Below, piece by piece: positions 1 through 7,974 of a stretch of 11,337 nucleotides of DNA (position 1 is the first letter of the stretch; each line of letters begins with the position of its first letter). The position numbers were made by a program, and so were the translations under genes. The notes beneath the pieces are model-generated. The model was not told the origin of the DNA and did no database searches. It worked only from the letters and a program-made list of their open reading frames with translations. Source of the DNA: an uncultured Prevotella sp. (GTDB lineage Bacteria > Bacteroidota > Bacteroidia > Bacteroidales > Bacteroidaceae); the NCBI GenBank assembly GCA_900768785.1, contig CAAGEG010000059.1, forward strand, positions 1 through 11,337, written 5' to 3'.

Positions 1-64
1 CTTTCAGTAACTGGAGCTTAAAATCCATACTGAATTGCCGCCGTTTTACGGTTCGTTTTGACAT
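1..64 (-). CDS. IS transposase, N-terminal fragment (runs off the window)
   Basis: An open minus-strand frame starts with ATG at 62-64 and stays open to base 1. It gives 21 residues including KRRQFSMDFKLQLLK. A basic N-terminus followed by F-S-x-(D/E)-F-K-x-x-(V/L)-L is the usual beginning of the helix-turn-helix OrfA of IS3-type transposases, which bind the element's ends. That assignment is family knowledge applied to a very short piece. No downstream domain is visible because the window ends, so I cannot say whether the gene is intact. It is transcribed away from the ROK kinase gene. Confidence 0.5.
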   Translation of the reverse strand, partial: MSKRTVKRRQFSMDFKLQLLK

Positions 65-148
65 AATAATACACGTTTTAATTGTTAATTACGTGTGAAG
101 TAAATCTGTATCATGTCAACTTAGAGAATAGGAACTATGGGTTTTACA
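65..148 (-). mobile_element. Possible IS end upstream of the transposase fragment
   Basis: If the fragment at 1-64 belongs to an IS3-like element, the element's left end should lie within about 100 bases upstream of its ATG. On the minus strand the sequence beginning at 148 reads TGTAAAACCC. That resembles the TG-starting terminal repeats of IS3-family elements. The opposite end and the target duplication lie outside the window, so the boundary is a guess. No other gene is seen between 65 and 258. Confidence 0.25.
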
Positions 149-258
149 CCTTTAAATGTGTAGGAGAGACAAAAGCCTCAACAAGGTTTAATCTCTCATT
201 CTTCTTTTTCCCGGCTCTCAAAGCCGAGAAACAACTTTATTTCCGACAAATAAAATGC
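149..258. other. Non-coding gap upstream of the ROK kinase
   Basis: No convincing gene is present. A 72-codon open frame at 82-300 lacks any recognisable domain, is rich in Phe, Cys and Lys, and crosses the promoter; I treat it as spurious. A small hairpin (CGGCT-CTCAA-AGCCG) lies at about 211-225 without a T-tract in either direction. The 12-mer TTTCCGACAAAT at 240-251 recurs upstream of the trp promoter. Confidence 0.5.
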
Positions 259-285
259 TTGTATAAATATTTTTTTATACTTTTG
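259..285 (+). promoter_or_regulatory. Likely promoter of the ROK-tsaC-CLC group
   Basis: TACTTTTG at 278-285 fits the Bacteroidetes -7 box TAnnTTTG exactly. A TTG lies at 259-261, giving a 16-nt spacer, which is shorter than the roughly 19-20 nt usual for this promoter class. The expected start is near 290, leaving a 5' UTR of about 60 nt before the ATG at 349. The same 12-mer seen upstream of the trp promoter ends 26 nt before the -7 box. Confidence 0.5.
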
Positions 286-348
286 CATCATTCACTTTAA
301 AAGGTAAAACATACTTTCTACAACAATAACAATATTAATGTAGCAATC

Positions 349-1332
349 ATGAACCAACAAATAGCGAAACCATACGTCATAGGTTTGGATCTCGGAGGGA
401 CCAATTCAGTATTCGGTATTGTGGACAGTCGCGGCGAAATTAAGGCGACAACAGCCATAAAGACACAAGCTTACGATACTGCGGAAGCATATATAGAAGC
501 TGCGACAGAAGCACTTCGCATCATTGCCGACCAAGTTGGCGGAATGGAAAAAATAAAATCAATGGGCATAGGTGCGCCGAATGCCAACTATTATAACGGC
601 ACTATCGAGTATGCTCCAAACATAGCGTGGAGTCATGATAGGGTTATTCCATTGGCAAACATGTTTGCTGAAAAACTGGGAATACCTGTTGCGATGACTA
701 ATGATGCAAATGCAGCTGCCATAGGAGAAATGACTTATGGCGTAGCTCGGGGGATGAAGAACTTTATAGTGCTTACTTTAGGCACGGGAGTAGGCTCCGG
801 AATTGTTGCAAACGGCAGTCTTATATATGGTCACGACGGCTTTGCCGGAGAGTTAGGTCATGTTATCATGAGGCGAGAAAACGGCAGAAGCTGTGGTTGC
901 GGCCGTTATGGATGTCTCGAAACATATTGTTCAGCCACCGGAGTTGCGCGCACGGCAAGAGAATTTCTTGAAAACAGCAACGAACCGTCACTATTAAGAG
1001 ACCTCGATACAGAGTCTTTGACATCGCTCGATGTGTCGTTGGCAGCAGCTAAAGGCGACAAATTGGCAATGAGAGTATATGAGTTTACAGGCAACATGTT
1101 GGGAGAAGCATGTGCCGACTTTGCTACTTTCATTTCGCCGGAAGCATTTATATTCTTCGGAGGACTGACAAAAGCCGGCGACTTGCTGATGAATCCTATC
1201 AAGAAAAGCTATGAAGAGCATGTCTTTTCTATATACAAAGGCAAAGCTAAATTCCTTGTCAGCAGTCTTGAAGGCTCATCTGCCGCTGTGCTCGGAGCAA
1301 GTGCAATAGGTTGGGATATACAAGACAGATAA
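349..1332 (+). CDS. ROK-family sugar kinase, probable glucokinase
   Basis: Predicted cytosolic kinase phosphorylating glucose (or a related hexose or amino sugar) with ATP. The 327 residues match the normal ROK length. Visible motifs are the phosphate-binding DLGGTN at 14-19, the catalytic aspartate D119 in TNDANAAAIGE, LGTGVGSG at about 144-151, the ROK signature GELGH at 167-171, and the zinc site CGCGRYGCLE at 182-191 (C182, C184, C189, with H171). There is no N-terminal helix-turn-helix, so it is an enzyme rather than a ROK repressor of the NagC/XylR type. Its N-terminus resembles, as I recall, RokA glucokinase of Bacteroides. It starts at the ATG at 349 after an A-rich leader and lies 37 bases ahead of tsaC on the same strand. 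The exact sugar cannot be fixed from sequence. Confidence 0.9.
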   Translation: MNQQIAKPYVIGLDLGGTNSVFGIVDSRGEIKATTAIKTQAYDTAEAYIEAATEALRIIADQVGGMEKIKSMGIGAPNANYYNGTIEYAPNIAWSHDRVIPLANMFAEKLGIPVAMTNDANAAAIGEMTYGVARGMKNFIVLTLGTGVGSGIVANGSLIYGHDGFAGELGHVIMRRENGRSCGCGRYGCLETYCSATGVARTAREFLENSNEPSLLRDLDTESLTSLDVSLAAAKGDKLAMRVYEFTGNMLGEACADFATFISPEAFIFFGGLTKAGDLLMNPIKKSYEEHVFSIYKGKAKFLVSSLEGSSAAVLGASAIGWDIQDR

Positions 1333-1369
1333 TCAAAACATCAACAAAAACAAACTGAAAACAAACGCT

Positions 1370-1939
1370 ATGAAAATAGAAGACGATATAAAACAAGCCG
1401 TAGAAACAATGAAAAGAGGTGGTGTTATACTCTACCCTACCGACACGGTATGGGGTTTAGGATGCGATGCTACCAACGCAGAAGCTGTGGCAAGAATATA
1501 TAACATCAAAAAACGTAATGATTCGAAAGCCATGATATGCCTCACAGACAAATCGCAAAGGCTGCAAAGATATATAAGAAACGCTCCTGAGGTGGCATGG
1601 GATGTGCTTGAACTATCAACAAAACCCACAACAGTAATATTTGATAACGTAATAGGATTGGCAGAAAACCTTATGGCAGAAGACGGAAGTGTGGGCTTTC
1701 GTATCACCAACGAGCCGTTTTCACAACAATTATGCTATAGGATGCAAAAGCCTATAGTATCGACAAGCGCCAATTTCAGCGGAGAAAAGACATCACAAAA
1801 CTATTGCGACATTCCCGAAGAACTGATATCTCTTGTCGACTATGTATGTTTTAGCCGCCGTCAAGAAAAGAAACCGCACACGCCATCAAAGGTAATAAAG
1901 ATTTCTCAAGACGGCGAAGTGACAATAATAAGACGATAG
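1370..1939 (+). CDS. tsaC: L-threonylcarbamoyladenylate synthase (TsaC/YrdC type)
   Basis: Makes threonylcarbamoyl-AMP from threonine, bicarbonate and ATP. This is the first step of the t6A modification at position 37 of ANN-decoding tRNAs; transfer is done by TsaD and partners, which are not in the window. At 189 residues it is the single-domain YrdC form without the C-terminal Sua5 domain. Motifs are YPTDTVWGLG at 22-31, KKRNDSKAM at 47-55, FRI at about 110-112, STSANFSG at 131-138 and PSKVIKI at 172-178. These line the nucleotide/threonine pocket in the family. It follows the ROK kinase by 37 bases and precedes the CLC gene by 77, so the three may be co-transcribed, with no obvious functional link. 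Confidence 0.93.
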   Translation: MKIEDDIKQAVETMKRGGVILYPTDTVWGLGCDATNAEAVARIYNIKKRNDSKAMICLTDKSQRLQRYIRNAPEVAWDVLELSTKPTTVIFDNVIGLAENLMAEDGSVGFRITNEPFSQQLCYRMQKPIVSTSANFSGEKTSQNYCDIPEELISLVDYVCFSRRQEKKPHTPSKVIKISQDGEVTIIRR

Positions 1940-2016
1940 TGACAACCTGCAAACAAAGTTTTCCACACAAAGAAAGTCATCATTTACGACTGAAAAAATA
2001 TAAGAACTGACACATC

Positions 2017-3792
2017 ATGAATTTAGAACGGTTTACCGAATGGAGACGAACATATCTCACAGATAGGCAGTTTACGCTCATATTGAGCTTTCTTGTAGGA
2101 CTGTTTGCTGCTGTTGCCGCATTCGTTCTGCATTGGCTTATCAAAGAAATACAGATGTTGCTTACATCCGGATTCAATACAAGCACCTTCAACTGGATGT
2201 ATTTGGTGTATCCGGTAATAGGTATTTATATCACATCTCTGTTTGTTCGTTATGTCGTAAAAGACAATATCAGTCACGGAATAACACGTATCTTATATGC
2301 AATAAGCAGCAAACGAAGTCGTCTGAAAGGACATAATTGTTGGAGTTCTGTGCTCGCATCTGCCATAACCATCGGCTTTGGAGGTAGTGTAGGTGCAGAA
2401 GCGCCTATCGTTCTTACGGGTTCTGCCATCGGAAGCAATCTCGGCAAACTGTTTAACATGGACAACAAGACCCTTATGTTGCTTGTCGGATGTGGTGCGG
2501 CAGCAGCTATAGGAGGCATATTCAAGGCACCTATCGCCGGTCTTGTATTTACTCTTGAAGTGCTGATGATAGATTTGACTATGGCATCTCTGCTTCCCAT
2601 ACTTATAGCAAGCGTCACGGCAACATGCTTTACATATATTTTTACCGGCAGCGAGTCGCTTTTCACATTCACACTTGATGCAGAATGGCCTGTAGAACGC
2701 ATACCTGCAAACATTCTTCTTGGTGTTTTCGGAGGCTTTGTCAGTTTATATTTCATAAGAACGATGTCAGCTTGCGAGGCTGTCTTTGCCAAATTGGGCA
2801 GCAAACCCATAGCGAAACTTCTCTTAGGTGCGTTGATTTTAAGTCCTCTGATATTCTTTTTCCCATCGTTATATGGTGAAGGATATTCGAGCATCAACAT
2901 ACTTTTAAGTGGTAAGACCAATAGTGACTGGAGCGGACTATTGCATAATTCACCTTTCTATGGCAACAACAACATGTTGTTACCATATGTTGGCATGGTG
3001 CTACTAACCAAAGTGTTTGCCACATCTGCCACAAATGGAGGTGGCGGATGCGGTGGTACCTTTGCTCCTTCTTTGTTTATAGGAGCTTTCACCGGCTTCT
3101 TCTTTGCTCGTATATGGAATATCTACGAGATAGGAGTGGTGCTTCCGGAAAAGAATTTCGCCTTATTAGGCATGGCAGCTGTAATGGCAGGAGTTATGCA
3201 TGCACCACTTACGGGTATTTTCCTTATTGCCGAGATAACGGGAGGATATAAGATGTTCATTCCTTTGATGATTGTCAGTATCTGTGCATACTTAACTATA
3301 ATCATTTTCGAGCCGCATAGCATATACGGAATGCGTCTTGCACGACAAGGGAAACTCATTACCCACCATACAGACCACGCCATTCTCACTCTTATGAGCC
3401 TTGAAAGCGTTATTGATCGTTCATATACTTCGGTAAAAACCGACATGCCGCTATCGTTATTAGTGCATGCCATAAGCAAAAGTCATAAGAACATATTGCC
3501 TGTTCTTGATGATGCGGGAAAACTGTTAGGCGAGATAGACATGACAAAACTAAGACATATCATCTTCAGAACCGAACTTTACAATCATTTTACAGTAAGT
3601 CAGCTCATGTCACAACCGCAATGTGTGCTCTCTGTAAACGATCCTATGGAAGATGTAATGAAGCAATTTGATGAGACAGATGCCTCTCGCCTGCCTGTTC
3701 TTGACGATGACAGCCATCTTATCGGCTATGTTTCGAGAAGTCATCTCTATTCGGTCTATCGCAAAATGGTAGCAGACATGAGTGAGGAATAA
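2017..3792 (+). CDS. CLC-family chloride channel/transporter with CBS pair
   Basis: Inner-membrane anion channel or Cl-/H+ exchanger of the CLC family, 591 residues. The membrane domain covers about residues 20-440. The gating segment is GSVGAEAP (123-130); E128 aligns with the external gating glutamate, within GAEAP instead of the commoner G(K/R)EGP. GGTFAP at 346-351 matches the GGIFAP pore motif, and Y437 in HSIYGMRLAR matches the inner-gate tyrosine. The internal proton glutamate of E. coli ClC aligns with V182 in FTLEVL, as in channel-type members. Residues about 465-525 and 528-580 are two CBS domains, which in the family bind nucleotides and regulate opening. Start is the ATG at 2017. 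It converges with the trp operon. Channel versus exchanger cannot be settled by eye. Confidence 0.92.
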   Translation: MNLERFTEWRRTYLTDRQFTLILSFLVGLFAAVAAFVLHWLIKEIQMLLTSGFNTSTFNWMYLVYPVIGIYITSLFVRYVVKDNISHGITRILYAISSKRSRLKGHNCWSSVLASAITIGFGGSVGAEAPIVLTGSAIGSNLGKLFNMDNKTLMLLVGCGAAAAIGGIFKAPIAGLVFTLEVLMIDLTMASLLPILIASVTATCFTYIFTGSESLFTFTLDAEWPVERIPANILLGVFGGFVSLYFIRTMSACEAVFAKLGSKPIAKLLLGALILSPLIFFFPSLYGEGYSSINILLSGKTNSDWSGLLHNSPFYGNNNMLLPYVGMVLLTKVFATSATNGGGGCGGTFAPSLFIGAFTGFFFARIWNIYEIGVVLPEKNFALLGMAAVMAGVMHAPLTGIFLIAEITGGYKMFIPLMIVSICAYLTIIIFEPHSIYGMRLARQGKLITHHTDHAILTLMSLESVIDRSYTSVKTDMPLSLLVHAISKSHKNILPVLDDAGKLLGEIDMTKLRHIIFRTELYNHFTVSQLMSQPQCVLSVNDPMEDVMKQFDETDASRLPVLDDDSHLIGYVSRSHLYSVYRKMVADMSEE

Positions 3793-3850
3793 GTCCTTTT
3801 CATGCCTGCTATCATATCTTTGAAAGGCGGAAAATCCGTATTCAAAAATC

Positions 3851-3907
3851 AAAAAAATGCTTCTTTGCAAGTCGGAATTTGAACCTTAACAGGTCAAACA
3901 GGCTTGC
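3851..3907 (-). terminator. Probable trp operon terminator
   Basis: Read on the minus strand, just after the trpG stop, an imperfect hairpin forms. The outer arms GCAAG (3903-3907) and CTTGC (3867-3871) enclose inner arms TTTGACC and GGTTCAAA (one bulge) around a 6-nt loop. A T7 run (3851-3857) and a second T5 run follow. The 9-base gap between stem and T7 is longer than in an ideal intrinsic terminator. The same hairpin could also slow plus-strand transcripts leaving the CLC gene. Confidence 0.45.
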
Positions 3908-3919
3908 TCTTATACGTTA

Positions 3920-4483
3920 TTACAATTTCAGCCAGTTGCCGACTATTGTTCTGCCTTCGGGAGTCAACACACTCTCAGGATGAAATTGTATGCCGTGAAT
4001 ATCAAAAGAGCGATGACGGAGTGCCATAATATGCCCTTCATCACTCTCTGCCGTTATTTCAAGACAATCGGGGAAGCCATCTTTATCAACTACCCAGCTA
4101 TGATAACGTCCCATAACAATACGTTTTGAACAACCGTTGAATATCGGGTCGTTGCCAAATTGTGTCCCCTCTATTGCTACTCCATGATATACATCACTCA
4201 AATTGGTAAGATGCGCACCGAAAACCTCACCGATGGCTTGATGTCCAAGACAAACGCCAAGCATAGGCTTGCGTCCCTTATACGTATCTATAACGTTTAG
4301 AAGCAGTCCTGCCTCAGATGGGATGCCCGGACCGGGACTTAACACTAACTTATCATAACATTCAAGTTGCGACAACTCGAATTTATCGTTTCTATAAACC
4401 GTTGTTTCAGCTCCCAACTCTCTAAACAGATGATACAGATTATATGTAAAACTGTCGTAATTATCTATGATTGCTATTTTCAT
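3920..4483 (-). CDS. trpG: Anthranilate synthase component II (glutamine amidotransferase)
   Basis: Class I glutamine amidotransferase that hydrolyses glutamine and feeds ammonia to TrpE for anthranilate synthesis. At 187 residues it is the stand-alone TrpG form, not fused to TrpD. The catalytic triad is visible as C78 in GVCLGHQAIGE and H168/E170 in GIQFHPES. DNYDSFTYNL at 8-17 and SPGPGIP at 49-55 are the typical TrpG/PabA elements. A parallel role as PabA for p-aminobenzoate is possible, since no separate pabA is visible here. It is the last gene of the operon. Its ATG overlaps the trpE stop as TAATG, with GGAGGA 6 bases before the ATG, which suggests translational coupling with trpE and equal amounts of the two subunits. 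Confidence 0.96.
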   Translation of the reverse strand: MKIAIIDNYDSFTYNLYHLFRELGAETTVYRNDKFELSQLECYDKLVLSPGPGIPSEAGLLLNVIDTYKGRKPMLGVCLGHQAIGEVFGAHLTNLSDVYHGVAIEGTQFGNDPIFNGCSKRIVMGRYHSWVVDKDGFPDCLEITAESDEGHIMALRHRSFDIHGIQFHPESVLTPEGRTIVGNWLKL

Positions 4484-5907
4484 TACATTTCCTCCGCCAT
4501 TATAATAGCCTTGCGCAACGCACCAAGCTTGTTGTTTACCTCTTGTAATTCATATTCTACGTCACTCTTAGCAACTATTCCGCCACCTGCTTGAAACCAT
4601 AATTCGCCATTACGACTAACAAATGTGCGTATCGTAATAGCCTGATTGAGGTCTCCTTTCATACCTATAAAACCTATGCAACCGCCGTATGCGCCTCTGT
4701 TGTGTGGCTCATAGTCGCTGATAAGTTGCATGGCACGCACTTTAGGAGCACCACTTAGAGTGCCTGCGGGGAATGTATCAAGAAAGGCTTTTATTGGATT
4801 GCAACCTTCATCAAGCGTTCCGCTGACACGGCTTACAAGATGTATTACATGGCTGTAATACTGTATATCTTTGTAAAAGTCCACTTTCACATCATGACAG
4901 TTGCGACTTAGGTCGTTGCGGGCAAGGTCAACAAGCATCACATGTTCGGCATTCTCCTTCGGGTCGTTACGTAGATATTCTGCTCCGCGCCTGTCTGCCT
5001 CTGCGTCGGCAGTACGTTTAGTGGTTCCCGCAATGGGGTCTATATATGCTCGAGTGCCGTCTATGCGACAATGAGTCTCGGGACTGCTACCGAAAATGCG
5101 GAAACCTCCAAAGTCGAAATAGAAGAGATAAGGTGAGGGATTAACACTCCTCAAAGCACGATAGAGCTTGAAGTCATCTCCTTCATAGCGTTGTACGAAT
5201 CGGCGTGACAATACTATTTGGAAAACATCTCCACGCAGACAATGTTTTATTCCGCGTTTTATGTTCTCACGATGCTCATCATCGGTCAGTGTTGATGTGG
5301 TTTCGCCCACGCGATGAAAGTCATAAGGTTTCATACGTCCCTTGTTCATCTGCAAAACGAGCTCTTCGGTCTGTGCCAAAGCTGTTGTTTCGTCAATGGC
5401 AAGAGATACTATGGTCATCTTATTGTTGAAGTGGTCGAACACTATAACATCTCTATAGAAGATGTAATAAATATCCGGAGCATCGTTTTCCGACATCGTG
5501 ATATCTTTGACATTAATGTTTTCAAGATATTTAACGGCATTAAACGAGGTGTAACCATATAGTCCGCAACAGCCGATAGCATCTCCACTAATGTCAAAAG
5601 CTGAGATAAACTCCGAAATAGCGGCATCACAAGGATATGTCTCGCTTATTTCTTTTCGTGTGGTGCGTCCATCCGGATACTGACATACAGCATAACCATG
5701 ACTAACCGCCACACTTCCTATCGGATTGATGCCGATAAACGATCGGCTGTTGCCTGAATCGTGATAGTCGGAACTCTCCATTAGTGCGCTTTGAGGGTAG
5801 ATATCTCTCATGCGCATGTAAACTCCAACCGGAGTAAAAAGGTCTGCAAGGACCGTTTTGCCGGCTGCCACATATTTATATTGGGGATTGTTATCAGAAA
5901 TTGCCAT
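4483..5907 (-). CDS. trpE: Anthranilate synthase component I
   Basis: Converts chorismate plus ammonia from TrpG to anthranilate, the first committed step of tryptophan synthesis. The length of 474 residues fits. The N-terminal domain has LMES at 42-45, matching the LLES feedback-inhibition element, and NPSPY at 256-260 is the other part of the tryptophan-binding site, so allosteric inhibition is expected. The chorismate-binding domain has GSSPE (273-277), PIAGTTKR (291-298), VDLARNDL (326-333), H354 in YYSHVIHLVSR, and GTLSGAPKVRAM (382-393). The retained LMES and NPSPY elements favour TrpE over PabB or isochorismate synthase. The ATG lies inside the end of trpB (14-nt overlap), preceded by an AGGCAGG stretch. 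The stop overlaps the trpG start by one base. Confidence 0.96.
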   Translation of the reverse strand: MAISDNNPQYKYVAAGKTVLADLFTPVGVYMRMRDIYPQSALMESSDYHDSGNSRSFIGINPIGSVAVSHGYAVCQYPDGRTTRKEISETYPCDAAISEFISAFDISGDAIGCCGLYGYTSFNAVKYLENINVKDITMSENDAPDIYYIFYRDVIVFDHFNNKMTIVSLAIDETTALAQTEELVLQMNKGRMKPYDFHRVGETTSTLTDDEHRENIKRGIKHCLRGDVFQIVLSRRFVQRYEGDDFKLYRALRSVNPSPYLFYFDFGGFRIFGSSPETHCRIDGTRAYIDPIAGTTKRTADAEADRRGAEYLRNDPKENAEHVMLVDLARNDLSRNCHDVKVDFYKDIQYYSHVIHLVSRVSGTLDEGCNPIKAFLDTFPAGTLSGAPKVRAMQLISDYEPHNRGAYGGCIGFIGMKGDLNQAITIRTFVSRNGELWFQAGGGIVAKSDVEYELQEVNNKLGALRKAIIMAEEM

Positions 5908-7117
5908 ATTCGCCTGCCTTTAATTTATTAGATAGATATGTCTCAACATCTTTATCGCCCCTGCCACTAACGGTAAGAACGACAACATCATCGGGTTTAA
6001 ACTGCACTTTCTTTAGTGCTGCCACAGCGTGAGCACTCTCAATAGCAGGTATAATGCCCTCCATTCGTGTCAGTTCATAGCCTGCATAGATAGCCTCATC
6101 ATCGTTTATGGCAACCACTTTGCTGCGTCCCTTAACCGCCATATTGCAATGCATTGGTCCTACACCGGGATAATCCAATCCTGCAGATATGGTATAAGCC
6201 TCTTCAATCTGCCCATCGGGAGTCTGCATCACTAACATTTTGCTCCCATGTAGTATGCCTACGGTTCCTCTATGTATTGTTGCCGCTGTGCAATCTGTAT
6301 CTACACCGCTGCCACCGGCTTCTGCAAGAACGATTTTCACGCGGTCGTCATCTACATAATGGTATATTGTGCCTGCGGCATTAGAGCCTCCGCCGATGCA
6401 AGCCATAAGATAATCGGGATAATCTCTGCCAATTTTCTCTTGCAACTGCCATTTTATCTCTTCGGAGATAACGCTTTGCATGCGTGCAACCAAGTCGGGA
6501 TAAGGATGAGGTCCCATAGTTGAGCCTACTATATAGAATGTATCCGACGGGTGACCGCACCAATCACGAATGGCTTCCGAGCATGCGTCACTAAGAGTCA
6601 TGTTACCTGTCATCACCGGATGCACCTTTGCCCCGAGCATCTTCATGCGTTCAACGTTGGTATGTTGGCGTTCTACATCTGTTTTTCCCATAAACACCTC
6701 ACATTCCATATTCATTAGAGCACACACAGTGGCTGTTGCCACTCCATGTTGTCCCGCTCCGGTCTCTGCTATAATGCGCTTTTTGCCCATTCGTTTTGCA
6801 AGAAGTATCTGCCCGATAGTATTGTTTATCTTGTGGGCACCGGTATGATTGAGGTCTTCGCGCTTGAGATACAACTTGCAACCGTATTTTTCGCTCATGC
6901 GTTTTGCGTAATATAGAGGTGAAGGACGACCGACATAGTCGCGCAATAAGGCGTGATATTCTTTCTTGAAATCGTCACTTTCTACTATCGGCAAATAGGC
7001 TTTGCGCAAGTCTTCCACACATTTATAGAGTATTTCCGGTATATAGGCTCCTCCGAAATCGCCGTAAAAGCCGTTCTCATCTACATAAAAAGAATTGTTA
7101 TCTGTCATAGTTTTCAT
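5894..7117 (-). CDS. trpB: Tryptophan synthase beta chain
   Basis: PLP enzyme joining indole (channelled from TrpA) with serine to make tryptophan. At 407 residues it is the TrpB1 type that pairs with TrpA. Motifs are HTGAHKINNT with the PLP lysine K96, AETGAGQHG with catalytic E118, the phosphate-binding GGGSNA (242-247), and SGRGDKD (384-390). The indole/ammonium-loop region carries SAGLDYPGVGP (311-321). Two in-frame starts are possible, at 7117 and three codons later at 7108; I keep the longer one. It lies 10 bases after trpA, so the synthase subunits are adjacent but in the order A then B, the reverse of the common B-A order. It overlaps trpE by 14 nt. Confidence 0.96.
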   Translation of the reverse strand: MKTMTDNNSFYVDENGFYGDFGGAYIPEILYKCVEDLRKAYLPIVESDDFKKEYHALLRDYVGRPSPLYYAKRMSEKYGCKLYLKREDLNHTGAHKINNTIGQILLAKRMGKKRIIAETGAGQHGVATATVCALMNMECEVFMGKTDVERQHTNVERMKMLGAKVHPVMTGNMTLSDACSEAIRDWCGHPSDTFYIVGSTMGPHPYPDLVARMQSVISEEIKWQLQEKIGRDYPDYLMACIGGGSNAAGTIYHYVDDDRVKIVLAEAGGSGVDTDCTAATIHRGTVGILHGSKMLVMQTPDGQIEEAYTISAGLDYPGVGPMHCNMAVKGRSKVVAINDDEAIYAGYELTRMEGIIPAIESAHAVAALKKVQFKPDDVVVLTVSGRGDKDVETYLSNKLKAGEYGNF

Positions 7118-7127
7118 TTGCTTTTAT

Positions 7128-7901
7128 TTATGATAAGGCATCATAGAGTGCATCCATAGCCTTGTCGGGGTCGATATATTGTCTCAAAAGTGTCACGAAT
7201 TTGCTTCCGATAATGGTTCCTGCGGCATTGTCTCTTGCGCTCTCGAGAGTCTGTTTGTTAGAGATACCGAATCCAATCATTCTCGGATTGAGCAGGTTCA
7301 TGGAGTTTATGTGTCTGAAATATTCTTGTTTTGCATCGTCAAAATTCTTTTGCGCACCTGTAATACCGGCAGAAGAGACCATGTAAATAAAGCCTTTGGT
7401 GTTGTTATCTATGAATCTTATGCGGTCTTCTTCGGTCTCCGGCGTTATCATCATTATGACTCTTATGTCGTATTTATCGGCTATAGGTCTCACGTCTGCC
7501 ATATAATCGGCAAAGGGAAGGTCTGGAATGATAACTCCGGAGATGCCACTTTGAACACAGTTTTCAAAGAATTTCTCATAACCGAAGTGCATGATAACAT
7601 TGAGATATCCCATCATTACGAGTGGTATTGTCACTTCTTCTTTTATTGATTTCAGTTGTGAAAAGAGCAAAGAGAGTGTCATACCGTTCTTCAAAGCTAT
7701 GGTTCCGGCTTCTTGAATTACCGGTCCGTCTGCCAAAGGGTCGCTGAACGGGATACCTACTTCTATCATATCTACTCCGCGACGTTGTAATGTCTTGATG
7801 ACATCTGCCGTACCTTCAAGTGTCGGACAGCCGGCACAGAAGTATAAAGAGAATAGTTTACGGTCTTTATTTTCTGCAAAAAGTTTGTCTATCTTATTCA
7901 T
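7128..7901 (-). CDS. trpA: Tryptophan synthase alpha chain
   Basis: TIM-barrel lyase that cleaves indole-3-glycerol phosphate to indole and glyceraldehyde-3-phosphate and passes indole to TrpB. 257 residues, normal length. The catalytic pair is E47 (MIEVGIPFSDP) and D58 (LADGP), aligning with E49 and D60 of the enteric enzyme. The phosphate-binding region includes SSAGITGA and GFGIS near the C-terminus. The usual AGDP near residue 25 reads AGCP here. The protein contains no tryptophan. A 73-nt gap separates it from trpF upstream, whereas trpB follows after 10 nt, so translation is likely coupled to trpB rather than to trpF. Confidence 0.96.
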   Translation of the reverse strand: MNKIDKLFAENKDRKLFSLYFCAGCPTLEGTADVIKTLQRRGVDMIEVGIPFSDPLADGPVIQEAGTIALKNGMTLSLLFSQLKSIKEEVTIPLVMMGYLNVIMHFGYEKFFENCVQSGISGVIIPDLPFADYMADVRPIADKYDIRVIMMITPETEEDRIRFIDNNTKGFIYMVSSAGITGAQKNFDDAKQEYFRHINSMNLLNPRMIGFGISNKQTLESARDNAAGTIIGSKFVTLLRQYIDPDKAMDALYDALS

Positions 7902-7974
7902 ATCTTATATTATTTTCTATCGTTGTAAAGTGTTGTAACACATTTGGTTATTTGTAAAGCAGCCGTACGGGGAC
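7902..7974 (-). other. trpF-trpA gap with a small palindrome
   Basis: 73 bases between trpF and trpA hold a hairpin of the form GTGT-TACA-ACAC (about 7931-7948) flanked by AAA and TTT arms. No T-tract follows closely enough for a terminator, and I find no TAnnTTTG box. It could be an mRNA-processing or pausing element, or nothing. Confidence 0.3.

Noticed and set aside
203..230. CGGCT-CTCAA-AGCCG hairpin as a terminator
   Set aside because: Only a 5-bp stem and no adjacent T-tract on either strand.
82..300. 72-codon plus-strand open frame ahead of the ROK kinase
   Set aside because: No recognisable domain, low-complexity Phe/Lys/Cys content, and it crosses both the putative IS end and the -7 box of the ROK promoter.
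2274..2921. 215-codon minus-strand open frame within the CLC gene
   Set aside because: It lies antisense to a clear CLC membrane domain and its translation matches no family. It is a shadow of the real coding frame.
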